The notes under the pieces were generated by a model. It made no database searches. It saw only the letters and a list, made by a program, of their open reading frames with translations, and had not been told where the DNA came from. Below, in pieces: positions 30,440 to 39,774 of a stretch of DNA of 64,000 nt. The translations under genes were made by a program, and so were the position numbers. The DNA comes from Dactylis glomerata. Lineage: Eukaryota; Streptophyta; Magnoliopsida; Poales; Poaceae. Every line of letters begins with the position of its first letter. The first letter of the stretch is position 1. The stretch is from the NCBI GenBank assembly GCA_007115705.1, contig QXEO01000239.1, forward strand, positions 2,383,477-2,447,476, given 5' to 3'.

Positions 30440-31480
30440 AGTCAGAGTGAGAAAACTAGATCAACGGCAACACAAGTACTGCATTTCTCTTGCATGTTCA
30501 AACTCACCTGCAACAAGAAGCTCAAAAAATCCAATCTTATGCACATCAGCACCATTGCCCTTTAGCTTCCCATTCATGGCCGATGATAAAGAAACTGGGC
30601 ATCTCCAAGGACAGCACGGAGGACCAGAGGAGACTGCAGGTAAGCAGGTCCCTAAGCTCTCCTGCTTGAACATTAATTCATCCCTGATTCATTTTGGAGC
30701 AGCGGCCATCACCGCAGCAAATCAGAAAACCAGGGGAGCTGCAAGTGTGAGGTCGACGGCTGGGAGGGCGAGGGCCATGGTGTTCCACGACCCGGCCACA
30801 AACCTTGCAGAATCTGCAACGCGCCACCTTGGCACCGGCGCACGCGGCTTCGCAGAAGCAGCACCAGTACGAGGTCCTGTCGGCGCCGCAGACCAGCTCG
30901 GAGCGGAAGCAGCTCACCGGGCAGCGCTACCTCTCCGGACCCGTCGGACACGACGGAGGCGTCGACGGGAGGCGCACAGTGCTCGACGGCGGAGTCTAGG
31001 GGAGACGCGCAGGGCTCAGCGAAGATGTCGGAGACGGCTAGGATCTGGGAGCAGCAGCACCAGTACATGGTCCCATCAGCGCCGCGGACTAGGTCAGGGC
31101 GGAAGCAGCTCACCAGGCAGCCCTACTTCTCTGGACCCGTCGGACTCAGCGGAGGTGTCGAGGGGAGCCGCGCAGGGCTCAGCGGCGCCGTCGAGGATGA
31201 ATACGGCTAGGATCTGGGAGGAGAGGAGGAAAGCAAGTGCCGCGATGGAGAGGAGGAAGCGGGCGGGTGGGGTGGAGGGCGAAATGGCGGTATCGCCGGC
31301 GGCCGGCTTGCCATTTTGGGATAGGGAGACTCTGGAGAAGGTTGGATCCGTCCGCAGTCTGTGGAGGCGTGGAGCAGAGGAAGGGGATGGAGAGGGGACG
31401 TGTCAAGTGTGGCAGTTGCAGTTCACGTGGGGTTTGGTCGGAATGTACAACTCGCCCGACCAGGGCTGATCTGTGAATCC
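30440..31480 (-). pseudogene. Relic of an unidentified host gene with internal duplication
   Basis: On the minus strand a frame near 31290-31130 reads RFLLSIAALAFLLSSQILAV then FILDGAAEPCAAPLDTSAES, a hydrophobic segment followed by a Cys/Asp-containing stretch. A second, diverged copy of the next part (SQILAVSDIFAEPCASPLDS) lies at about 31060-31000. Further on, 30890-30780 encodes YWCCFCEAACAGAKVARCRF and CKVCGRVVEHH, a Cys-rich pattern. Around 30505-30570 KLKGNGADVHKIGFFELLVAG is followed by CAG/GTGAGT, a good splice donor. The plus-strand 340-codon ORF over the same DNA is Arg-rich and probably a shadow. Possibly captured exons; function unknown. Confidence 0.4.
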
Positions 31481-31567
31481 GACGGACGAGAATCGAGTGC
31501 TCGGAGTGCCAACGAGCACTCGAGTACTTTTTAGCATTTGGGATAAATGATTATTGTACTTCAGTAC

Positions 31568-31587
31568 GGGGGGGGGGGGGGGGGGGG
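31568..31587. repeat. Homopolymer of 20 G
   Basis: An uninterrupted G20 run. It could form a quadruplex or be a sequencing or assembly artefact; the true length is uncertain. Confidence 0.8.
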
Positions 31588-32051
31588 AACAAAGTCATGA
31601 TCTTGTAATTTGTCCAAGCAATGAAAAACGAGTAATCCATTCCATTACCTTCCCGTGTGAACTAAAGCAAGGACGTAGTGAACGGTTTGATAAATACAGC
31701 AACCTGAAATGGTTAAGGTGAGATCTTACGAACACATCCTCCATCAAGTTGAGGAATATACAGCAAGTGAGCAGTGAACATACTGAACTGAAATATATAA
31801 ACGAAAAGGTTCAGATTCCGTGGGACCATATATAGATCGGCAAGTGACAAGGTCAAGACATCATTAGGCTGATATCTGAACATTTTTCAGAAGTTCTTAA
31901 GCAGAGATCTAACGAGTTGGGTTAACAGAACCATCTGCTGAATCAAGGGAAACGGCTGACAAACATTTTGCTAACTTCTTCAGAGATGATGATAACGAGT
32001 TGATACCATCAGAGACTACATACCATGCGTGATGAATTGATTGTAACTATG
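31588..32051. other. Upstream flank of unit 3, nothing recognised
   Basis: No ORF or element structure; AT-rich. Homology to unit 1 starts near 32030 (CATGCGTGATG). Confidence 0.45.
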
Positions 32052-32190
32052 CAAACATTTCACGGATCACGCAGACAGGCAGGCAGAAGAAGAATATGGA
32101 GCGTGATGCCGCTGCAATCGTCGTTGTCGTCAAGGATAGAGTAGACCATGTAGAAGATGAGACCGAACACAACAGCAGGTTCCTGCTCAT
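32052..32190 (-). pseudogene. 3' fragment of the unidentified membrane-protein-like gene, copy 3
   Basis: The minus strand encodes VFGLIFYMVYSILDDNDD-like sequence with a frame change near the end. Closest to the copy at 17357. Non-functional fragment of an unrecognised family. Confidence 0.4.
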
Positions 32191-33162
32191 TCCTGTGCCA
32201 TCATGTGAATCCAATTACCTAGAAACCACGATGGTTATCGGTTCGTCTCCATGGCTGATCTGTACTCTGGGGGAGATGCAGAAAGTGACAGCAGGAGACC
32301 TAGCCAACTGAAATGTGGATGCCAATACCTTGGGTATATATCCAGGCACCGTAATGAAACATTTAGGTTGAGACATTCGGCAAAGTCAAGCAAGTGCAAC
32401 CAGGCCAATCACAGCCAACCGAATTCAATCAATGAACTCCAACAAATTAGACCCTTGGAGGAAAAGCAGCAATCTGGTGTTTCTCAAAGAAAGCCTCGCT
32501 AGGTTTAGCTAGTATTCCAGTATATTCCTTTACCGCACATACTAATTTTTACACAAAATCGCTATGTTATATTACGCTGTTACGCACAGCTTCACGCCTT
32601 GAAAACAGCACACGTTATTCTTTACTCTACATATACCTCATCTGTGATTCCACACTGGCAGCTTGTATTTCCTGGAGATCAAACTACCGAAGGAGGTCAG
32701 TCTGTATTGCACAACAGCGACACCTATAGTGTTTTTTCACGGTATCCTCTGAAGCCCGAGAACTTCGTCGTAGAACTTCCTTTTCTTCAGGTTTGTATGG
32801 CAGCAGGCATTTGGAACAAACACTCCTTGTTCAGAAACATGTATTAAGGCTAGATTGTTCCACTGGCCATGTGTTGGTCATTGTGTCTGACTACACCTGA
32901 AAACATGATCACTACCATTACCTACAGATATAATAACTTATGTACTAAACTTACAGGCAATGGTGAGCTGAGGTTTTCCCTCCTTTTCAACAAAAAAAAA
33001 CTAAACTTACGGGCAATCCATTGATAGGAACAATCGTGTATACTCTACAAAAAAACTCAGGATCTACAAACCTTTTTTTGCCCAGCCTAATATAACTATG
33101 AATAGCTGGACGAATATTTTTGCTATCTTCCCTACAAATAAGATATATAGTAAACAATCTGG

Positions 33163-33540
33163 CTATGTAGAAATGACAAAGTTTTTAATGACAAAAATTG
33201 TTCTCTCTTGCAGGTGATCTATCGGTGCACTGGAACTCTCCGTATATGGTCGCAACTCCATTGTTTGGAGGACCATGACCTCTTTACAGAGGTGTGCACG
33301 AGGCTAGAGGATACTGCGAGACATCTATTTTCTCAGCATGGATGGCAGCATAATCTACGGATTGGACCGCCCCCTTCATAGGCGTCTTACAATTTTTCAT
33401 GATGATATGTAATTCGCCTTTTTATTTTTTAGTGCATGATTCAGACCTTGTTGTGGTGCGGCTGTGTGCATCTTGTTATGCAGAGGCCGGGTGTAATGCT
33501 TAAAACTCTTTAAGTAATAAAAAGCCCATTTTCGAAAAAA
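33163..33540 (+). mobile_element. 5'-truncated LINE insertion with target duplication
   Basis: Flanked by the 13-bp duplication GTAAACAATCTGG (33150-33162 and 33541-33553). Codes only for the last part of a LINE ORF2 in one frame: NDKNCSLLQVIYRCTGTLRI, then EDHDLFTEVCTRLEDTARHL, ending at IGPPPS and a stop near 33380. A 3' untranslated region follows and ends AGCCCATTTTCGAAAAAA. A clean example of target-primed insertion with severe 5' truncation. Confidence 0.85.
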
Positions 33541-34138
33541 GTAAACAATCTGGTTCGTTCAAATTAGCTAACAATTATTCTGGCAGCTCAAGGGTACAGT
33601 AGGTTTATCTCCTCCTTGAAGGTAGCTCAACTTGAGTGCTACAAGCCTACACATAGAGCACCAGTAGTTAAGCATCATGCTAAGGATCATGATTCATTGT
33701 ACTGCCAGTTTTAGGATAACATTTCTCTAAATCGTAGCATTACACAAGCTGCAAAACTAGGACTGACAAAGAAGTAAAGGTGTCCAGATTACTTAAGCAG
33801 AGCCTCTCGGTGACAAAACATGAATGGGAAAAAAGAAAAAGAAAAACTAGGTTCAAAGATCACTTATCACAATTCTTCGTAGACAAAAAAGATCACTTAT
33901 TACAATTGTGAGAATTCAGTGTGCATTTGTCCACCGCATAATCAGATTATGAGCTTATTATTCAAGCCGGGTTCCCCATTGTTAAAAATCGACCATTCAG
34001 ATTGTTAATTATTGCAGTGATGTTCTATTAGGGATGGAGCTGGGTCACATGAAGATTGACATTAAGAGCTGGGTCGCTTGAGTCTGGAGTATGAAGTAGA
34101 CATCAATGGTGTCATGGTGAATAGTATGCGCAGTCATC

Positions 34139-34367
34139 ACTCATGTTTCATCTGGTGTGCTGCTCCGGTGTCAGTACTCACGGGAAGGTGCTAAAACAAA
34201 AGAGCCATGACTAATGTGGAGATGTTCATCAAAGGATGGTTGAAAAAAAAGGTAACCAAGTTCATACATGCTCACTTCACCTGATGATTCAGGTGGAGAT
34301 GTGACGACCCAAGTTGTCACAGAGCGTTTCATCACTACAAGGTTACAATGGTTTTTGGGGTGAGAGA
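34139..34367. repeat. Left 229-bp direct repeat flanking the Copia element
   Basis: Identical by eye over all 229 bp to 39347-39575. Contains snoRNA-like copy 3a with its T8 run, and the last 11 bp of the tRNA-Met-like sequence (GGGGTGAGAGA). There the Copia LTR begins. Confidence 0.9.
34252..34346 (-). ncRNA. Box C/D snoRNA-like RNA, copy 3a (promoter removed)
   Basis: Same sequence as copy 3b at 39460-39554. Box C GTGATGA is present, box D is ATGA instead of CTGA, and the terminal stem GTAACC/GGTTAC is perfect. A T8 run follows (34243-34250). The Copia insertion has cut away nearly the entire tRNA-Met-like promoter, so this copy is probably silent unless read from the Copia LTR. Confidence 0.5.
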
Positions 34368-34768
34368 TTATAAAAGCGATAGGCAATAACGAAGAACGAA
34401 AAGAAATCACAGCACGGAGACATAAGATTTTAATGTGGAAAACCCTCTCCAACAAAGAGAGGTAAAAACCACGGGCGCCAGCCAGTAAAACTTCACTATA
34501 TGAGGTGTATGTTTACAAACGCCGTGGGCTATCTTGTGATGCGATAAACCCTAGCCGGCGGCTTACAAGGAGTATATATATAGACGGTGGCAACGATCCA
34601 TACCGCGGGGGGCTGTCGCCCCCCACACCCCCCACAGGCGTCCCTGTTGGGCATGGAGTGGGCCAACTTTAGACTCCGCTCCACTCGGCCCAAGCCTCCG
34701 GCGACGGGCCTCGCTCCGCTCATCAGAAGTTGGCCTCTACTTTATAGAATTTGGATCAGAATATAACA
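34368..34768 (-). repeat. Copia 3' LTR
   Basis: Inner end GAATATAACA is intact; the outer end lacks TG. The purine-rich AAGGTGGAG on the minus strand just inside (about 34770-34780) is the likely polypurine tract. Confidence 0.85.
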
Positions 34769-34863
34769 AACTCCACCTTGAGACAAATTCCTTGTAGCAT
34801 GAACTTCAACAATCACCTGAATCAACAAAGAAAACACTTGCTGGCGCCAAACAGCCACTTGGG

Positions 34864-37800
34864 CTAAACAGTTATACCAACTAAGCTTGAGCAAAGCTCA
34901 AACTTAGCAATAGGAACAGGCTTTGTCATCATATCAGCAGGATTATCATGAGTACTAATCTTGCATACCTGCAGTTTACCTTGTGCAACCACGTGGCGAA
35001 CATAGTGGTACTTAATATCAATGTGCTTTGTCCTCTCATGGAACATCTGATCTTTAGTAAGATAAATAGCACTTTGACTGTCACAAAATAACTTAATGCA
35101 AGAATCATCTCCACAAAGCTCAGCAAACAGACCTTTCAGCCAAACAGCCTCTTTACATGCTTCATTGATAGCCATGTACTCAGCCTCAGTTGTAGATTGT
35201 GCTGGAACATCCTGCAAGGTAGCCCTCCAGCTAACAGCACATCCACCAACAGTAAACACATAACCTATGAGGGACCTCCTCTTATCCAAGTCGGTAGCAT
35301 AATCTGAATCCACATAGCCTACGAGTCCCCCACCAGTCCTGTCAAACTTCAAATAAGCTTTAGATGTGCCGCGAAGGTACCTGAAAATCCACTGAACAGC
35401 ATTCCAATGTTCTTTACCAGGATTAGCCATGTATCGACTGACCAAACTCATAGCATGTGACAGATCAGGCCGGGAACAAACCATGGCATACATCAAGGAA
35501 CCAACAGCACTAGAATAAGGAACTCGTGACATGTACTCAATATCATCTTCAGAAGTAGGACATTGCAAAGCTGACAACTTGAAGTGAGAAGCAATAGGTG
35601 TACTAACAAACTTTGCATCATGCATATTAAAACGATGAAGAACTTTCTCAATGTATTTTTCTTGACTAAGAAATAGCAAACTAGACTTTCTGTCCCTCTT
35701 AATTTCCATGCCTAGTATTTTCTTAGCAGGACCAAGATCCTTCATCTCAAACTCACTACTTAATTGAGCCTTTAAAGTAGTGATCTCTTTCATGCTCTTG
35801 GCAGCAATCAACATATCATCAACATATAGCAGCAAATAAATAGGTGATCCATTAACAAACTTGATGTACACACAGCTATCATACTGAGACCTCTTAAAAC
35901 CATGTGTTAGCATAAATGAATCAAACCTTTTATACCATTGTCGAGGCGACTGTTTCAGACCATAAAGGGACCTCTTCAACTTGCAAACAAGATCCTCCTT
36001 ACCAGGCACAACAAAACCTTCAGGCTGGTCCATGTATATCTCCTCCTCCAACTCACCATGCAGAAAAGCAGTCTTAACATCTAGCTGCTCAAGCTCAAGA
36101 TCATGCATAGCAACAATACCAAAGAAAGCACGAATAGAAGTATGCTTCACAACTGGGGAGAAAACATCAGTATAATCAACACCTGGAATCTGACTGAAAC
36201 CTTTTGCTACTAACCTTGCCTTAAACCTTGGAGGCTCATTAGGAGATAAACCTTCCTTCCTTTTAAATATCCACTTGCAGCGGACAGCCTTCTTTTGTTT
36301 AGGCAAGCGCACAACATCCCATGTGCCATTTTTCTCAAGCGATTGCATCTCTTCTTGCATCGCACCTAGCCACTTTTCTTTATCAACCGAAGCAATGGCT
36401 TCAGTGTACGTAGCTGGCTCAGCATCATGCTCCACCTGTTCAGCACAACTCAAAGCATAATGAACAATATCACACTCTTCAATTAAACGATTAGGAGGTG
36501 CAACATTTCTCTTAGGACGGCCAGCTGCAATAGACCGTGATGGCTGCTGAACAATGGGCGGTGAAGGTGGAACATAAACATTATCATTATTGGTTTCAGG
36601 AACCACATTTTCGTTCTCCTTTGCGTGCTCCACCTGCACGCCAATTCTCTGTTGCTCATCATCAGAAACATTAGGAGAATCAATAGCATCAGAAATATCA
36701 GTAGACGGACTATCATAAAACATAACCGCCTCATTAAAAATGACATTCCTGCTCAACAAAACTTTCTTGGTTTCAGGATTCCATAATTTATATGCCTTAA
36801 CTCCTGAACCATAACCAAGGAAGATGCACTTAACAGCCCTTGGCTCTAACTTTCCATTATCAACGTGAGCATAAGCAGTGCAACCAAAAACTCTCAATTC
36901 AGAATAATCAGCTGGTGAACCAGACCATACCTCAATGGGAGTTTTCTTATCAAGTGGAACGGAAGGTGATCTGTTGATGAGATAGCATGCGGTGGAGGCT
37001 GCTTCAGCCCAAAAACGTCTATGCATCTTTGCATTAGACAACATGCAGCGAGCCCTCGAAATAATGGTCATGTTCATGCGTTCAGCCACGCCATTCTGCT
37101 GAGGGGTATATGGGATGGTGTGATGTCTTACCATGCCATCATTGCTGCAAAACTCATCAAATTCATTTGAACAAAATTCCATACCATTATCAGTACGGAG
37201 TATCTTAACCTTCCTTTCAGTTTGTGTTTCTACCATAACTTTCCACTTCTTAAAAGCAGCAAAAACATCAGATTTATGTTTCAGAAAATATGGCCACACT
37301 TTCCTTGAGTAATCATCAATAATAGTAAGCATGTAATTAGCACCACCATTAGAAGTTCTACGGGACGGACCCCAAACATCAGCATGCACATAATCCAAAA
37401 TGCCTTTGGTGGTATGAACGGAAGCATTTAATTTAACTCTTTTATGCTTACCAAAAATGCAATGCTCACAGAACTCAAACTTACTCAAGTCGCAACCATC
37501 AATTAGCTCTCTCTTCGCCAATTCTGCCATGCCAAGCTCACTCATATGTCCAAGACGCTTATGCCAAAGGTTAGTCTTACTAGAATCATCAGAACTAACG
37601 GCAGCAGCAATACCAGGCAAAGTGCTACCTCTAAGGACATATAATTTTGCAGAATTCATATCACCAATCATAACAATGAGAGAACCTGATGATACCTTCA
37701 GACGTTTGTCCCCACCTTTGTACTTGTACCCATCACAATCCAGGGTACTAAGAGAGATCAAATTCCTCGCCATGGAGGGTATGTGTTTCACTCCAGTCAA

Positions 37801-38904
37801 CATGCGTGTCATCCCATCATGGGTCTTGATCTGAACAGAACCAACGCCAACAATGTCGCACTGGTTGTCATTTCCCACACGCACAAAATCTCCAGTCTGC
37901 ACAGACTCATAAGAACTGAACCAATCCTTGTTACAGCAAATATGAAACAAACATGCGGTATCAAGAATCCATTCATCATCACGTGAAACACATGCAGCAA
38001 AAACAGCTAAGCAATCACCATCAGAACTATCGCTACCAGCAACAACAACAGCCTCACCTTTACCCGAGGCTACGGCAACCTTACCATTACCATCATTATT
38101 TTTTGGTTGGTAAGTTCCGTTTCTTTTCTCCTTGTTCTGCAACTTCCAACAATCATCAATATTGTGGCTAGGTTTCTTACAATACCTGCAGAACTTGTCA
38201 CGTCCCTTGGACTTTGAGCGACCTCTGTCGGTCTTACTCTTATCTCTGTTGTTGTGGTGGTGGTAGTTATCTCTCTGCTCAGGCCTGCCTCGGACCTCTA
38301 ACGCCTCCGCCTTGGAGGATGAACTTTCAGCCTGCACCATAGATTTCATCTTCTCCCTTTGATGGAGAGCCTCATAAACTTCGGTGAGGGTTAGTGTATC
38401 ACGACTTATACATATGGTGTCACGGAAATTCGTAAAAGAACTAGGCAATGAGACTAATAATAGAAGTGCTAGATCTTCATCCTCATATTTTACCTCCATG
38501 GACAGTAAGTCGGAAACGATCTCCCTGAAGATCGATAGGTGATTCATCACCGACTGACCTTCCTGCAACTTGTGCTGGAACAACTTCATCTTCACTTGCA
38601 ATCTACTGGTTAGATCCTTTGACATGCAGATCGATTCCAGTTTCAGCCATAGGGCCACTGCAGATTTCTCTTGCAACACTTCCTGCAAAATATTATTGGA
38701 TAGATGAAGTTGAATCAAAGACAAAGCCTTACGGTCTTTCCGCTTTTCTTCCTCTGTCCATGACGCAACCGGTTTCTTTCCGAAACCATCGAGCGCATCA
38801 TCGAGATCTGAAGTTTGGGTGAGGATCGCCCTCATCTTCACTTGCCACAGGGAGAACCTTGTGGTGTAATCCAGCTGCGGCAGATCGAACTTCAAAGACG
38901 CCAT
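34864..38904 (-). CDS. Copia gag-pol polyprotein, complete (1346 aa)
   Basis: A single uninterrupted ORF starting MASLKFDLPQLDY. Gag (UBN2-type) covers about residues 1-200, with a zinc knuckle CRYCKKPSHNIDDC at 239-252. The aspartic protease has WILDTACLFHICC near 312, with D-T-A in place of D-S/T-G. Integrase has an H-H-C-C site (KRLGHMSELGM ... CEHCIFGKH) and D, D, E catalytic residues in ADVWGPS, ILRTDNGMEF and TPQQNGVAERMN. Reverse transcriptase has LDVKTAFLHGELEEEIYMDQ and the YVDD active site in LLLYVDDMLIA. RNase H has YVDSDYATD, STTEAEYMAINE, FCDSQSAIY and KHIDIKYHYVR. All key residues are present, so the element could be active or recently was. The gene order (integrase before RT) is diagnostic of Copia. 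Confidence 0.95.
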   Translation of the reverse strand: MASLKFDLPQLDYTTRFSLWQVKMRAILTQTSDLDDALDGFGKKPVASWTEEEKRKDRKALSLIQLHLSNNILQEVLQEKSAVALWLKLESICMSKDLTSRLQVKMKLFQHKLQEGQSVMNHLSIFREIVSDLLSMEVKYEDEDLALLLLVSLPSSFTNFRDTICISRDTLTLTEVYEALHQREKMKSMVQAESSSSKAEALEVRGRPEQRDNYHHHNNRDKSKTDRGRSKSKGRDKFCRYCKKPSHNIDDCWKLQNKEKRNGTYQPKNNDGNGKVAVASGKGEAVVVAGSDSSDGDCLAVFAACVSRDDEWILDTACLFHICCNKDWFSSYESVQTGDFVRVGNDNQCDIVGVGSVQIKTHDGMTRMLTGVKHIPSMARNLISLSTLDCDGYKYKGGDKRLKVSSGSLIVMIGDMNSAKLYVLRGSTLPGIAAAVSSDDSSKTNLWHKRLGHMSELGMAELAKRELIDGCDLSKFEFCEHCIFGKHKRVKLNASVHTTKGILDYVHADVWGPSRRTSNGGANYMLTIIDDYSRKVWPYFLKHKSDVFAAFKKWKVMVETQTERKVKILRTDNGMEFCSNEFDEFCSNDGMVRHHTIPYTPQQNGVAERMNMTIISRARCMLSNAKMHRRFWAEAASTACYLINRSPSVPLDKKTPIEVWSGSPADYSELRVFGCTAYAHVDNGKLEPRAVKCIFLGYGSGVKAYKLWNPETKKVLLSRNVIFNEAVMFYDSPSTDISDAIDSPNVSDDEQQRIGVQVEHAKENENVVPETNNDNVYVPPSPPIVQQPSRSIAAGRPKRNVAPPNRLIEECDIVHYALSCAEQVEHDAEPATYTEAIASVDKEKWLGAMQEEMQSLEKNGTWDVVRLPKQKKAVRCKWIFKRKEGLSPNEPPRFKARLVAKGFSQIPGVDYTDVFSPVVKHTSIRAFFGIVAMHDLELEQLDVKTAFLHGELEEEIYMDQPEGFVVPGKEDLVCKLKRSLYGLKQSPRQWYKRFDSFMLTHGFKRSQYDSCVYIKFVNGSPIYLLLYVDDMLIAAKSMKEITTLKAQLSSEFEMKDLGPAKKILGMEIKRDRKSSLLFLSQEKYIEKVLHRFNMHDAKFVSTPIASHFKLSALQCPTSEDDIEYMSRVPYSSAVGSLMYAMVCSRPDLSHAMSLVSRYMANPGKEHWNAVQWIFRYLRGTSKAYLKFDRTGGGLVGYVDSDYATDLDKRRSLIGYVFTVGGCAVSWRATLQDVPAQSTTEAEYMAINEACKEAVWLKGLFAELCGDDSCIKLFCDSQSAIYLTKDQMFHERTKHIDIKYHYVRHVVAQGKLQVCKISTHDNPADMMTKPVPIAKFELCSSLVGITV

Positions 38905-38929
38905 CTCGCAAACCCTAGATTAGAAACCT

Positions 38930-38944
38930 GGGGCTCTGATACCA
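38930..38944 (-). promoter_or_regulatory. Primer-binding site of the Copia element
   Basis: The minus strand reads TGGTATCAGAGCCCC, the standard complement of initiator tRNA-Met, 2 bp from the 5' LTR. Confidence 0.9.
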
Positions 38945-38946
38945 CT

Positions 38947-39346
38947 TGTTATAAAAGCGATAGGCAATAACGAAGAACGAAAAGAAATCATAGCACGGAG
39001 ACACAAGATTTTAACGTGGAAAACCCTCTCCAACAAAGAGAGGTAAAAACCACGGGCGCCAGCCAGTAAAACTTCACTATATGAGGTGTATGTTTACAAA
39101 CACCGTGGGCTATCTTGTGATGCGATAAACCCTAGTCGGCGGCTTACAAGGAGTATATATATAGACGGTGGCAACGATCCATACCGCGGGGGGCTGTCGC
39201 CCCCACACCCCCCACAGGCGTCCCTGTTGGGCACGGAGTGGGCCAACTTCAGACTCCGCTCCACTCGGCCCAAGCCTCCGGCGACGGGCCTCGCTCCGCT
39301 CATCAGAAGTTGGCCTCTACTTTATAGAATTTGGATCAGAATATAA
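38947..39346 (-). repeat. Copia 5' LTR
   Basis: Inner end TGTTATAAAAGC is intact; the outer end stops at ATATAA without the final CA. A TATA-like TATATATA (about 39155-39162) lies within it. Confidence 0.85.
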
Positions 39347-39450
39347 ACTCATGTTTCATCTGGTGTGCTGCTCCGGTGTCAGTACTCACGGGAAGGTGCT
39401 AAAACAAAAGAGCCATGACTAATGTGGAGATGTTCATCAAAGGATGGTTG

Positions 39451-39458
39451 AAAAAAAA
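39451..39458 (-). terminator. Pol III-type T-run after snoRNA-like copy 3b
   Basis: Eight consecutive T on the minus strand, one base beyond the terminal stem. Confidence 0.6.
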
Positions 39459-39459
39459 G

Positions 39460-39554
39460 GTAACCAAGTTCATACATGCTCACTTCACCTGATGATTCAG
39501 GTGGAGATGTGACGACCCAAGTTGTCACAGAGCGTTTCATCACTACAAGGTTAC
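39460..39554 (-). ncRNA. Box C/D snoRNA-like RNA, copy 3b
   Basis: 95 nt: terminal stem GTAACC-TT-GT / AC-TT-GGTTAC (six perfect outer pairs and two inner pairs), box C GTGATGA (39537-39543) and an internal CTGA. Box D is ATGA at 39470-39473, against CTGA in copy 2. It is placed directly after a tRNA-Met remnant that keeps its A and B boxes. The preserved stem with a changed box D leaves activity open. Confidence 0.5.
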
Positions 39555-39564
39555 AATGGTTTTT

Positions 39565-39630
39565 GGGGTGAGAGAGGTTCGAACTCTGGACCTCAGAGAC
39601 TTACGCACTAGCCAACTGCGCCACCACCCT
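39565..39630 (-). pseudogene. Degenerate tRNA-Met-e upstream of snoRNA-like copy 3b
   Basis: The A box (TGGCGCAGTTGG, 39612-39623) and B box (GAGTTCGAACC, 39576-39586) are intact and the acceptor end CTCTCTCACCCC is kept. The anticodon loop, intron and part of the 3' half are deleted (TGCGTAAGTCTC runs straight into TGAGGTCC). It cannot decode but keeps a complete internal Pol III promoter. Confidence 0.6.
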
Positions 39631-39774
39631 ATTTGTTATCAATACTAATCCGTATAAATTGGTAGACACGCCTCTCTTGTCGCTGATAAAACTTTTGAAA
39701 TCCCTGAAGATGGTAAGAACTGATAGTAGCTGCAACCAGTGACCTATGGGCATTTGATTCTTCCAATTCAGTTA

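Larger units (their letters stand above)
32052..34138. repeat. Duplicated low-copy segment, unit 3 (first part)
   Basis: Aligns with unit 1 (17357-18370, then 16685-16800) in the same order. Within 32052-32180 the minus strand keeps the same gene 3' fragment (YSILDDNDD, then GITLHILLLP). About 0.9 kb not present in unit 1 lies at 32900-33830, which includes the LINE at 33163-33540. Confidence 0.65.
34368..39346 (-). mobile_element. Full-length Ty1/Copia retrotransposon (about 4.98 kb), intact ORF
   Basis: Minus-strand element with about 400-bp LTRs at 34368-34768 (3' LTR) and 38947-39346 (5' LTR), a PBS complementary to initiator tRNA-Met and one long gag-pol ORF. The inner LTR ends read TGTTATA...TATAACA. 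Both outer ends lack the terminal dinucleotide: the left begins TTATAAAAG and the right ends ATATAA. There is no 5-bp target duplication, but 229-bp identical host repeats flank it. The LTRs differ from each other at about seven transitions and one C-run indel. Confidence 0.9.
39347..39575. repeat. Right 229-bp direct repeat flanking the Copia element
   Basis: Partner of 34139-34367. It continues into the rest of the tRNA-Met remnant, so this side is the uninterrupted host sequence. Confidence 0.9.

Noticed and set aside
30447..31469. 340-codon plus-strand ORF
   Set aside because: Arg/Ser/Gly-rich composition typical of a shadow in GC-rich DNA. The minus strand shows the more protein-like hydrophobic and Cys-rich segments and a splice donor.
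34139..39575. 229-bp repeats as ordinary LTRs or a larger composite transposon
   Set aside because: They consist of host cassette sequence (snoRNA-like RNA, T-run, tRNA end) also present elsewhere in the window without Copia, so they are duplicated target, not transposon ends.
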